Shown: one piece after another, positions 18,291-27,199 of the stretch | Position numbering within the stretch: position 1 is the stretch's first letter | Layout: every line of letters begins with the position of its first letter | NCBI GenBank assembly: GCA_032718475.1 | Contig: JAUCBJ010004872.1 | Location: 1 to 27,292, forward strand | From: Nemertoderma westbladi | Lineage: Eukaryota > Xenacoelomorpha > Nemertodermatida > Nemertodermatidae | Direction: 5' to 3' | DNA: 27,292 bases | Position numbers and translations under genes: made by a program | Notes under the pieces: generated by a model | What the model was told of the DNA's origin: nothing | What the model saw: only the letters and a program-made list of their open reading frames with translations | Databases searched by the model: none

Positions 18291-19690
18291 AATACATCAG
18301 ATTTTAACGATGATTAGTGAATCACTTAACTAATTCATTAATGGATAACATATCTATGTCAAGCTGACCATCCGATGACTATGTTCATTTCGTATTTTGT
18401 TAAATTTTTGTGATACGAGTGTAATTTTTTAAATATAATTTTTAGATATTTGCCTTACTAGTCAGCATCTGCGTACAGTATAGCCATGGCATAAATTTTA
18501 TTCACAATTCCATCTTTATTGTTATAACGTTTTGACTTTTACTAAATAATTTTATTGAAGATTATAATATCGATAAAAAACAGAATGGTTTTGGCGATGT
18601 TCAGAAGACAAAAAAAAACGAATTTAGAAACTAACTTTGTACGAATGCGATATTATTGGTGGTGACGAACGAAACGACACTTACTTTGGGTCGTGGACCC
18701 ATTTACGTTTACCAAGAGTTACAGTAACTGACTAACACATACATTTACAAATCGAGAAACTTGATCAACACGATTCCTATTTTATCGGCAATGCCAGTCT
18801 TATATTCTACCAGGAGATTGAGCTTAATTACACCACTATAAACAGTAAGAATTTAACCGTATTTGAGGGCATTGTATCACAAATTAATTATTATTATTCA
18901 GGATAATGAGTCCTGAAAATACTCATACATAATCTTTCGGTTGACTCAACAGTTGTTGTATCTCTGTTGTATTTTTGAAATAAGTAGTAAATAGAATTTG
19001 TGAATACGGCGTCATTTTTTTTTCCTGTCTAGAGTAGCTGGTTGAGTTAATACCCTGACCTAACCATCTGAATTATACTAAATGTATCATATTAAAGGGT
19101 CTAAAAAAATGCGTTCTATCTAATGGTATAATCGAGAAGACCGTATCTACTCTAGTTCTCGAGATATTCAATGTAAAAAGGCCGTAAGTCACACATATGT
19201 ATAGTGTTACAAAGGAAAAAGACCGTAAGTGCAATACAAAAGACCGCAGCTACTTAAATTTATGCAACAAACCGTAAGCCAACAAGACTTGCGGTTTTTT
19301 GCCATCAGAATTTAATGAGGATTTCAAATGTATGCATTTGTATGCATTTTTATTAATTACCCGAAGAAGCCCTTATGGGAGAAAGCTTGTAATTTAACTG
19401 TTGTTATTAATTCCATTAGTCATCTAATGAGTTATTAGTATTAATGAGTTACTAATTAGTCATTCCATTAGTCAACCCACCCTATCCCCCTACCTTAACT
19501 GTTTAATTTAAGAATGCCTTCTTAGGTGGTAGGTGGTAGGTGCTTTAAGCGAGTTCGTTTTTAGTTTTCGAGTTATCACTATCTAACGGTCTGACCGTCA
19601 AGATGTAAATTTAGACAGATAGCCAGAGCCAGACCAATAGTCAGCCAGATAAGATAATAGCAATTGTCTGGAATATGTCATTATTTTACG
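18291..19690. other. About 1.4 kb AT-rich sequence without recognisable features
   Basis: No open frame above 60 codons, no RNA gene and no strong repeat. Between 19180 and 19300 the words CCGTAAGT/CCGTAAGC recur (AGGCCGTAAGTC, AGACCGTAAGTG, AACCGTAAGCC), ending with ACTTGCGGTTTTTTG, a weak inverted relation. I assign no function. Confidence 0.45.
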
Positions 19691-19873
19691 TTAATTAACG
19701 TTAAGGTAATTAACGTTAACGTTAATTAAGTGTTATTTATTATAGTTATTTTTATCACTGTCAGTTGTTTGTAATTTTTTAACGTTAGACATACAATAGG
19801 CCCTATATTTTGACGATCCAAATACCTACCGTTTAAAATTAACGTTAATTTGCGTTAATTTTTAACGTTAAAA
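19691..19873. repeat. TTAACGTTAA palindrome cluster
   Basis: Exact TTAACGTTAA at 19695, 19710, 19716 (overlapping the previous one), 19839 and 19862, with near matches at 19780 and 19852. No coding. Confidence 0.75.
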
Positions 19874-19917
19874 GGGCGCCCGGGTTCCCGGGCGCGGGGT
19901 TCCCGGGCGCGGGGTTG
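19874..19917. repeat. GC-rich 15-bp direct repeats with a perfect hairpin
   Basis: CCCGGGCGCGGGGTT occurs twice in tandem (19887-19916). Together with the preceding GCGCCCGGG it makes a perfect 9-bp stem around TT (19876-19895). This GC island of about 40 bp stands out in AT-rich surroundings. Confidence 0.8.
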
Positions 19918-20085
19918 CGTTATACCCGTGGGTTACCATGTTTAAATATATGTAAAATATATACGGTAATTTATATATAATATAATAATATAACATAATA
20001 AATGTATACTGCATAATATAAGCTTCCCAGGCTGATTTACTAGTACTACTATTTTTATTCTATTTCGTACTAATTGATTAATTTG
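19918..20085. other. AT-rich sequence, no gene seen
   Basis: TA-rich tracts at 19960-20010. Nothing else can be supported. Confidence 0.4.
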
Positions 20086-20134
20086 GTGAGTTTCCACCCG
20101 TAAACTAGCGTTGCTATCACGGATGGGAACTCAC
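20086..20134. other. Imperfect hairpin, 16-bp arms
   Basis: GTGAGTTTCCACCCGT pairs with ACGGATGGGAACTCAC (two mismatches) around a loop of about 17 bp. It may be the end of a small element. No RNA family is recognised. Confidence 0.6.
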
Positions 20135-20190
20135 AATGGTAATAATTATTTCATATTTATCGTTAATTAAAGGACCGGGCCATTCCCGGA

Positions 20191-20211
20191 TTTCAGTTCA
20201 GTTCAGTTCAG
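20191..20211. repeat. TTCAG microsatellite, four copies
   Basis: TTCAG is repeated four times within 20192-20211. Confidence 0.85.
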
Positions 20212-20778
20212 GCCAAACTAACGTTATTTATATGTATTTTTTACGTTAATATTTAACGTTGGCATTGTCAGAAAATAACGTATTATTTTAACGTATTAAT
20301 GCATTATTAACGTTAAATTGTTTGCAGGGTTATTATTCTGCAATTTCGTACTTGTACAGTACAGCAGCACCGTACCGGTAGGCCTATGTCATTACTTCGG
20401 AGTCTCTAGCCGATCCCCAATTAAATGTCTTAACTTTTCAATTTCGTAGAAGATAGACTTTATGATTCTCTACAAGCAACCAAAATTTCAGCTCTGGAAA
20501 ATGAGGCGTTCACGAGAAATTTAACATTTTCTAAAAACTACATAATCTGTCGTAGCTGACGTCAGACTGCATGATTTTCCACCAAACTTTACAAATTTTC
20601 TAAACTTTCCCTCTACTACTTCCCTACTAAGTTTGGTTTAATTTCGAATCAGCGATGCCTAGAAATTCGCGTTCAAAGATTTACCAGACAGACGGACGGA
20701 CAGACAGACAGAAGGACATGCCCTATTTTCCCTATATGAACCGTATGCCAAGGCTCGCCGACTACGTGTCTCGCCCCA
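20212..20778. other. Probable eroded repeat with a GACAGACGGACGGACAG tract
   Basis: Contains another TTAACGTTAA at 20307 and a run of GACAGACGGACGGACAG-type tetramers at about 20686-20712, followed by GGACATGCCCTATTTTCCC. A TGACGTCA palindrome lies at 20557. The tetramer tract followed by CCCTATAT is a pattern I associate with interspersed repeats of marine invertebrates, but I cannot name a family. CTCGCCCCACG just before R1 resembles the start of R2. Confidence 0.4.
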
Positions 20779-21027
20779 CGGTGCTTTATTAATATAGGGT
20801 TAGGGACTCTCAGTACACTGCTGATGATGGAGCTGTGTTTCCCTGGGTACTGTGTTTAAATCCTGAAACCCTTTATTATTATCAAATTTAGTATGTAGTA
20901 CCCCTTTCGGCGGACAAAAAGTCCTGTATTTTCTAATATATAGGATAGTTATTCGTGCATTTATTAAAGTGTTTATTTGTAGGTAGGTTTCATCTTTCAT
21001 AGGAGACTGGTTTCTCATTTGTTTCTA
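20779..21027 (-). repeat. Dispersed repeat R1, copy 2 (inverted)
   Basis: Reverse complement of 13510-13766. The shared landmarks are ATAGGGTTAGGGACTC, GATGATGGAGCTGTGTTTCC, GGCGGACAAAAAGTCCTG and GGAGACTGGTTTCTCATTTG. The minus-strand open frame inside it (20800-21018) is not preserved in copy 1. Non-coding. Confidence 0.85.
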
Positions 21028-21061
21028 TGTATGTACCTGTATTTTAGCATTAGCTGTATCT

Positions 21062-21255
21062 TTAAATGAAGGCTAATCCATCTGCAGTTCTCCATTCTGC
21101 CGTTGTTGGAGGGAAATATTTGAAAGTGAAAACCGTCTCCCAATTTGTTAGTTTGCTGCCCATTGGCAGATAAGTACTAGTCTCCTTGCTGCGTCTTTGT
21201 GGGGACGCTGACCTAACTGCAGTTCTCCAGCCTGCCGCTTGAGGGCGCAATATAT
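21062..21255 (+). repeat. Dispersed repeat R3, copies 2 and 3 in tandem
   Basis: CTGCAGTTCTCCA--CTGCCG occurs at about 21079 and 21217, 138 bp apart. Both are followed by a GAGGG word and AATAT. The same block is present in inverted form at 17514-17570. The second copy includes CCGCTTGAGGGC (21235-21246), a degenerate form of the CTCF-like core. The minus-strand open frame at 21062-21250 is a reading of this repeat. Confidence 0.6.
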
Positions 21256-21377
21256 GATACCGTCGTACCTGCAGGGTGTTCCCGGGTTGTGCAATTCCTC
21301 ATTTGTTAAACGATCATTATATCTGATTAATTACATAAATTGGTACTGAGCTGTTAATGAAACTTTAATTAATGATG
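21256..21377. other. Spacer, no gene seen
   Basis: AT-rich flank of the foldback element. Confidence 0.4.
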
Positions 21378-21701
21378 TAATATTACGGTTATGTTCAGAA
21401 ATGGAAATAATGAGAAAGCACGTTACCAGCGCTATGCGCACGTTTCGGCCTATCAGGCCTCATTAGTAGCGCTAACCAGATCAACCACTTACCCCTGACA
21501 CTTACTCTTCCATGGCAACTCCATGTTCAATAGAAGTGGATTAGATGGGAGAGTGAGTGTCAGGGGCAAGAGGCTGAACTGGTTAGCGCTACTGATGAGG
21601 CCTGATAGGCTGAAACGTACGTATAGCGCTGGTTTAACCCCCTGTGACGCGCTTCCTCATTTTTTAAATTTTTTCAATTTCTGAACAAAATCACAATATT
21701 A
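21378..21701. mobile_element. Foldback (MITE-like) element, 324 bp
   Basis: Nested inverted arms: TAATATT (21378) with AATATTA (to 21701); TGTTCAGAAAT with ATTTCTGAACA; GAGAAAGCACGTTAC with GTGACGCGCTTCCTC; then ACCAGCGCTAT, CGGCCTATCAGGCCTCA, TAGCGCTAACCAG and CCCTGACACTTACTC with their complements at 21551-21636. Mismatches are few in the inner arms. A central loop of about 35 bp includes CCATGGCAACTCCATG. No open frame. The whole sequence would fold into a long stem. I see no clear target-site duplication. Confidence 0.8.
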
Positions 21702-21714
21702 TATCTTATAAGAC

Positions 21715-21795
21715 GAACCCGGCGTAGCAACCTGGTGTAACGTGCCATCAAGGGATCTGGTCTCTACTGCAGTCAGACCTCAGCAGGGGCTCGTC
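21715..21795 (-). pseudogene. Relic fragment of the same reverse transcriptase family
   Basis: On the minus strand the frame reads SPC-stop-GLTAVETRSLDGT and then breaks. It aligns with GSPCWALTDEDTKSLDGTFT (residues 378-397 of the polymerase at 14559-16133). At the nucleotide level ACCCGGCGTAGCA and TGCCATC words are shared with 14881-14915. The Trp codon has become a stop and the downstream frame is shifted. This is a short, old scrap of the thumb region with no flanking element left. Confidence 0.7.
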
Positions 21796-21923
21796 ACCCT
21801 CCACAGCAGGATCCACAGCAGGGACTTCACACCCTTATAGCAGCGCAGAGGAATATATCGTTTCCACCGCTGTTTCCCTATACAAGACACCCAACGGTCC
21901 AATGGAAACCTGGCATAGGCTGT
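21796..21923. other. No gene seen
   Basis: Contains CAGCAGG words (21781-21823), possibly continuing the relic, but no alignment could be made. Confidence 0.35.
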
Positions 21924-21949
21924 GGGGGAGGGGGGGGGGGGGGGGGGGG
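21924..21949. repeat. Poly-G tract
   Basis: GGGGGA (21924-21929) followed by 20 G (21930-21949). Its length is probably uncertain in assembly. I found no matching inverted partner, unlike the run at 25428. Confidence 0.9.
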
Positions 21950-23481
21950 TAAAGTGTAGAAGAGTTATGGGGTGTTCATCCTTGGGAGATAGTGTGCAGT
22001 CTTCCTTGCAGGCAAGAGAGAGAGGAGCCTTTAGGGTGCATCCGATATTTAGTGTTTCATGTTTACCGGCAATTTTACTTTGCTTTAAGTTTCATGTTTC
22101 GGATTACTCTATATGTGCCTATTTGTGCCAAATATACACCATCAAAAATTAACTGATTCCTTTTAAGGGCGCAGCTGCTAGAATAATCCAATATGAAATA
22201 TTTATTCTTGGAGTACAGGAAGTATCCTCTAATATAGATTACCCTCTTAATTAAAGTGAACTTCATATTCCCTACATACGATGTATGATATACCTTACAA
22301 TAAGTATCATTACGGAACTACTAACTACCAAGGCCTACTGCGTCGAGTTTTATTCATCCAACCACTGCTCACACGTGCATCACAAGGCATCCCTAACATC
22401 ATCTTATCACCACATCTCCTATCAGCTGTCATTTGTAACCCGTATTGGGCAGGATTACTACCAACAAATCTCTATGGATTGATAAACTCAACGATATATA
22501 CTTAATAATCTAATTGTTTATCAGCGTAGCCAAGTCATTATATCCTACCATATATGGATTATTAATTATTTATTAGGCGCCCATTAGTCTACTGTAGTAG
22601 TCCCCTAGGAAGTACGGTAAACATATTATTATAACATTCTAATACCAGTTAATATTTACTACAGTACGATAAATAGTTCGTGTAATATTTTTGAAGTATT
22701 TATTTGCGGTTATATATATATCTACAGTGATTGAGTTGTGATTTATATTTGGCAACTTTGCAGCAAATCACCGGTAATTTAAATTAGTAAAAGTAATTTA
22801 AGTAATATTTATTTTGTTACGCGGCGCAAGTTGTTAGTGTTAAGCGAAATAAAATAAACCACGGCCGTAACTTGATGTCTAAATAATTTGCTAGCGTTAT
22901 AACTTAGTTACAGTTAGAATGTGTTTATCTTAACTGTAGTCCTAGTTGATTGATGTAAATTATATTTTTTCCTAAAAGTATTTGTTAATCAATTATTGCA
23001 TTGTTTATTGTTTTGCGGGCTAAGGAATGTGGTTCAAATTCCAAATTTTGTTGTGATTATTAGGATTATTACATACTAAATTACCTGCTGTATTTCCTTG
23101 GCAACGGTGATGGATGATCCATAATCATACGAATATGGATTGATCTAAACTCTTATACAGTTCTGTAGGTACTAAAATTTCAAATTTTTTTCAAATTGCA
23201 ATTGCGATCAATACGCAATCAAGTTATTTTGTCAACCAAGCGGCTACGGTATGAAACGGGCCGGTGGTAGTTGGAAAACGGTCACGCGATTAGCACCAAG
23301 CCAAATATTGATTTTATAATATTGATCGTAATTGTTTAATTAATATTGGAGATTGTTAATAAAGTTTGAGTTTATGGTTAGTTTTTTTTTATTTGCATCA
23401 TTTATATATTGTACTGAAATAATTTCTTAACAACTATTTATATATAAATTACATGGATTACAAATAGCGCCTGTTGCTATT
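21950..23481. other. About 1.5 kb without a recognisable gene
   Basis: Two overlapping short open frames at 22281-22505 lie in a stretch that is less AT-rich than its surroundings (22320-22490). Neither they nor the minus-strand frame resembles a family I know. The rest is AT-rich sequence without repeats that I could see. Confidence 0.45.
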
Positions 23482-23558
23482 GCCACCCCACCTGCGATGT
23501 ATAATTTGCAGAGCGAGGGTTTGCGAGACAGGTACTCAAATCATACATCAAAGGTGGC
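23482..23558. other. Imperfect inverted repeat, about 22-bp arms
   Basis: GCCACC--GCGATGTATAATTTG (23482-23509) pairs with CAAATCATACATCAAAGGTGG plus C (23537-23558), with a 6-bp offset in the left arm. Possibly a small element or a structured RNA segment. No family recognised. Confidence 0.5.
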
Positions 23559-24924
23559 ATTTAGTAGGTCATTTTGGAAGAAAAGGCTTATGTAATACTT
23601 AATTATTGTATCGTTAGTTAAAACTCAGATAAGAGTAACAAACTGCAGCATTGCAATATGATATACCGTTTATTGGTGATAACTTCAATGAAACTTAGAC
23701 ACTGAAATATCACGGTTGCTACAGTACCTCCTCTCTGATTACAGCTGTTCCACGCAGTATCAAGGCACAATATTTCCGGAAAAATGTTAAATCATAATAA
23801 TATGCACGTTTTTCTTTTTTTAATTATTTGTTTTGAATCTTTTCTTTTACGCCGGGATTTAAAGTGCCTTTAATCATGAAATTTCACCTAAAGAACGGAA
23901 TAAAATGGTAATTTTAAGAATATACCGGTAATTATTAGACTAGGTAGGTGTCTATTTAGTCTTTGATGTGTCTTTGATACAAGGGTTTTAAGAGCTAGAG
24001 CTATAATGATTGGACAAGGCAAAAATGACCAAACCTTTACAGTTTTCAGAACTTCATTGAATATTTTCATTTCGAAGTAGGCCTTACCATACGTGTATAA
24101 AGTTGTAAGACTTTCTGTTCTGTGGAATAATTCTGGTCACTAGACGTCACTAATGAGTTTAGCTTTGCACAAATTCAATGATGATAGTTTCAACAACCAA
24201 TCTTAGTACTAAGATATTATAAAGAAAAGGCGTAATAGTTTCGGATTATCGTTTCAAAAGTAGATTCTGTTAAAATACTTTTAGATTCTTTTTGCGATGA
24301 TTCTAGCTCATTCTATTCGAAACCTTCACAGGGGCGGTTTATAACTTATCTGCTTATTATTGTTGTCCATTGCTACAATGTTATAATTATAAAACAGTGT
24401 GGTTTTATTTGCTGTAATTCTAACAGCAAGCAATTAGTTTAATTCACACTTTACTGATATTGGATGTACTGCTGCAACTGAAAGCTTTTTATTCCTGTGT
24501 ACAGATCATCGGATGGTAAATAACCGTTATTTCATTTTATTGCACTTTTTATAACCTCTGCAGTCTGTATGCAATATGCCGCACACAACGCCCATATGGG
24601 GATTCTTCAAAGAGTTGCGGTACAATGTGTGACCACAATAAGAATACACTTGAATATTCAATAATGTATTATTATTTTGTACGGATGTGCCTTATTTATA
24701 CGCTAGAGTAGATCTGCTGTACTGCGTTAACTGCCTGGGGTGGGGTGGACGGAAGCCCATAGTTGCGCCGGACTCTGTCACATTAATGTTATTAATATTA
24801 TTGCATCCTTAATACTACGAACTAATTGTAATTAAATTATTGCCTTAATTTAAATTACCTTATGTTAACTTTACTAGTACTATAAAGCTAACTTGGTAGT
24901 TGGTTGTTGTAGTTCGTTAGTTTA
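23559..24924. other. About 1.4 kb without a recognisable gene
   Basis: AT-rich sequence. The one minus-strand 60-codon frame (23888-24070) has no domain signature. No RNA gene or strong repeat was found. Confidence 0.45.
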
Positions 24925-25191
24925 TTGCTTCTGAGTGTATATTATATTGCGAACTATTTAACTCGGACGAAACTCAACGAAACAACCGGTATGGCCAGCG
25001 TCTCTAGGGAAGTAAGTTTCGTCGCCGGTAATCCGTTGCAGCAGAGCATTGGTCACGTACTCCAGGACTCCAGAAGGATATCAACCTTGAGTTTTTCTAG
25101 AAGGGAATCCACCTCAGAGCGGTTAGTAGTGACGTCACTGCACGCATTACTTATAACGAGTAGTATGGCCCACGATTATTACCTAAACTAG
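24925..25191 (+). CDS. Unrecognised small open reading frame
   Basis: 88 codons as read from 24925 to the stop at 25189-25191. An internal ATG with good context (GGTATGGCC) starts MASVSREVSFVAGNPLQQ. The sequence around it is less AT-rich than the surroundings, which is the main reason to mention it. Right after MASVSRE comes GAAGTAAGT, a reasonable splice-donor match, so it could be a first exon rather than a complete ORF. A full CRE-type palindrome TGACGTCA lies inside at 25130-25137. I see no domain, signal peptide or membrane segment. It is most likely chance, and I include it as a weak candidate only. Confidence 0.12.
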   Translation: MLLSVYYIANYLTRTKLNETTGMASVSREVSFVAGNPLQQSIGHVLQDSRRISTLSFSRRESTSERLVVTSLHALLITSSMAHDYYLN

Positions 25192-25423
25192 CCCGGATTA
25201 TTATTCTTGAAAAACGCAATTAATAAATCGATTCACTTATTTTATTTTCCACACATTTTTTTCCCTCAACCTGTTTCTAATCGTGAACGGGGAACAGGAA
25301 GAAGGGAAAGTTACTCGTTCGGCCGTACTAAATTAGCGACACTGGAGCTGTGCACAGCAGAATATTATGTTCGCGAAAAGTAATGTTAGAAGGAGAAACA
25401 GCTAAGCCAGCAAATATCATTAA
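25192..25423. other. Left flank of the TTAA element
   Basis: No gene seen. It ends in TTAA at 25420-25423. Confidence 0.4.
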
Positions 25424-26146
25424 GGGAGGGGGGGGGGGGGGGGGGGGGGGTACACCATTTTCGGACAACTCCTCGATTTATCACTCTCAGCGTTTCAAAA
25501 TTGTTTGGTTTTGGCTATAATTTGGAATATAGGTGCCTAAGATGCTATTCTACATGACAGGTCAGAAAATATTTTTTTTCGCTATTTAATATTAGTTAAT
25601 ACTAGTTAACAATAAAAAAAACTTGGTTGCGCTTAAAACCCTAAGGCTTTTACAGTTTTGAATCTAATCACATGAAAGTTTTTTTTATATGATAGATCAA
25701 AGATGGGGCAACATAACTATCAGGCGAAATTTTGTGAAAATAATTCTCACCGCTAGGTGGCGCTGCAAATTTATGCTAATTTTTAGGTTTGTTATAAATA
25801 GTATTAAATTTTATTAACAAAAAATTTCGAAAAGTTGTCTGATACTTTTATGCAGGGTGGCTATGTAGACACCCACAGAAAGTTTCAGTCTAATTGCTCA
25901 AAAATTGTAGAAGTAGTAGGATTTTGAAGTTGACAATTTCATAAAAAAAATATTTGGAGATAATCGACCTTTCATTATACATACAGTAGTAATAGTAATT
26001 TCAATAGGAATCCTTAAATGGAAATTGTTATAACTTGAAAACTAAAAGAGCTATTAAATAGCGGTTTTCAGATTTGGAAAAACCATTCAATAGTGCATTA
26101 TAATTTCGACATATTTTGGACCAAAATGGTGTACCCCCCCCCCCCC
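25424..26146. mobile_element. TTAA-flanked MITE candidate, 723 bp, poly-G/poly-C termini
   Basis: The left end is TTAA (25420-25423), then GGGA, 23 G, then TACACCATTTT (25451-25461). The right end is CCAAAATGGTGTA (26121-26133), 13 C, then TTAA (26147-26150). The termini are thus inverted repeats, interrupted only by G/C run length and one A, and both are bordered by TTAA. TTAA target duplications are characteristic of the piggyBac and Kolobok superfamilies. The interior has no open frame of note, so the copy would be non-autonomous. It carries a CTCF-like word, CCGCTAGGTGGC (25750-25761). The superfamily is not decided by what is visible. Confidence 0.75.
25428..25450. repeat. Poly-G tract, 23 bp
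   Basis: Part of the left terminus of the TTAA-flanked element, pairing with the C run at 26134-26146. The length difference between the two ends is expected for slippage-prone homopolymers. Confidence 0.9.
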
Positions 26147-26905
26147 TTAATTCCAAAATGGTTGTACAGAATCGTTAATCTAATCTTTGCTATATGATCT
26201 ATGTATATTTTAAGACTTTAGGTCGTTGCACTGCAAATGTTGTTTTTTGTCAAAATGTTTATATTTTCAGAAATGCAGTACTGTATGTATTTAATACTGT
26301 AGAACGTCTGGGTAGGCCCACGAGTAGAAGCAGCTGACTATGCTGGATCGGCCAGCATGTCACCATTAGTTATTTTTTAAGTTTTTCAACTTTGTTCTTT
26401 GAAACAAACTCACAATTATTTTCTTTTTTTCTTATTGAACAAGGAAACTGTCTATCTTCTGTTAGCGGCTTTATTGCCCATGTACTACTGTATCAATAAG
26501 TAATACCAAATCGCTACTTGAGAGAGAGAGAGAGCTGAAGGTTGGCACATATTGTCAACTTGTGATATTATAAATTTTTGGCTGAACTAACAATGAAGTA
26601 ATTTAATTGTTAATAATTTAATATCAAGTGTGGTACAGTAAGGTAGCGGATGTATTATGGTGGGTGGTCCCTTTACATTGATACATTTAATCCAATTCAA
26701 TCCACGCCACACATTATAACAAACTGATCACAACTAATTGTTTTATTCGAAACTTGAAACTTTACGTCTCCGTGGCTGTTTAAATGACGTGTTTGAAACG
26801 CAGAATAAAAAGTAAAAATAATAATATAGTAAATAATAATATATTGATTATAAATTGGGCAAGTCAAAGCCGTTGGGATGGGGGATCCGGTTTCAATAAT
26901 TAAAT
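26147..26905. other. AT-rich sequence with small repeats, no gene seen
   Basis: Includes a short hairpin ATGCTGGATCGGCCAGCAT (26340-26358) and a (GA)n microsatellite at 26520-26534. The minus-strand open frame at 26697-27023 is an Ile/Tyr-rich reading of AT-rich DNA and of the hairpin described next. Confidence 0.45.
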
Positions 26906-26989
26906 ATATTAAGAAAGTTGTGAGGAAACCAAAATCAAAAAATAATAATAACGTGGTTGGTCTTGGTTTCCTCAAAATTTTCTTAATAT
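26906..26989. repeat. Inverted repeat, 27-bp arms, 25 of 27 matching
   Basis: The left arm 26906-26932 (ATATTAAGAAAGTTG, then GAGGAAACCAA) is the reverse complement of 26963-26989 except at two positions, around a 30-bp loop. A(T)AATAATAT-rich tracts flank both sides. Possibly a small foldback element. Confidence 0.85.
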
Positions 26990-27021
26990 AGTAAATAATA
27001 ATATAATAAATAATGATAATC

Positions 27022-27199
27022 AAAAAAAAAAAAAATACTCAATTAGCTACCATTTATGCATACAAGGCAGAGGTGAGCCATGACTAGTTTTAAAGCATTT
27101 GTGCCGTAACGAAAACTACCCTGCCCCCACGCGGGGATCGAACCCACGACCTCCGGAGTGATATGAACTTCAAGGCAATGGATTAAACCACATCCCTAA
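27022..27199 (-). ncRNA. tRNA-like Pol III unit (tRNA-derived SINE or tRNA pseudogene)
   Basis: On the minus strand GGTTCGATCCC (27134-27144) is a perfect B-box, in the context GTCGTGGGTTCGATCCCCGCG, which forms a T-arm. About 45 nt upstream, TGGTTTAATCC (near 27180-27191) approximates an A-box. The anticodon arm is not regular and the acceptor ends do not pair, so it is not a functional tRNA. On the minus strand transcription would run to a T14 tract (27022-27035), a natural Pol III terminator, giving a transcript of about 170 nt. I favour a tRNA-derived SINE. The family is unknown. Confidence 0.55.

Noticed and set aside
22281-22505. Two overlapping open frames of 65-74 codons
   Set aside because: No domain, no strong start context, and they compete in different frames. 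The slightly higher C content alone is not enough.
26697-27023. 108-codon minus-strand open frame
   Set aside because: Its ends are Ile/Tyr readings of ATAATA tracts and its middle crosses the 26906-26989 inverted repeat. No protein family is visible.
27122-27199. Functional tRNA gene
   Set aside because: The B-box and T-arm are good, but the anticodon arm is irregular and no acceptor stem pairs, so I call it tRNA-like only.
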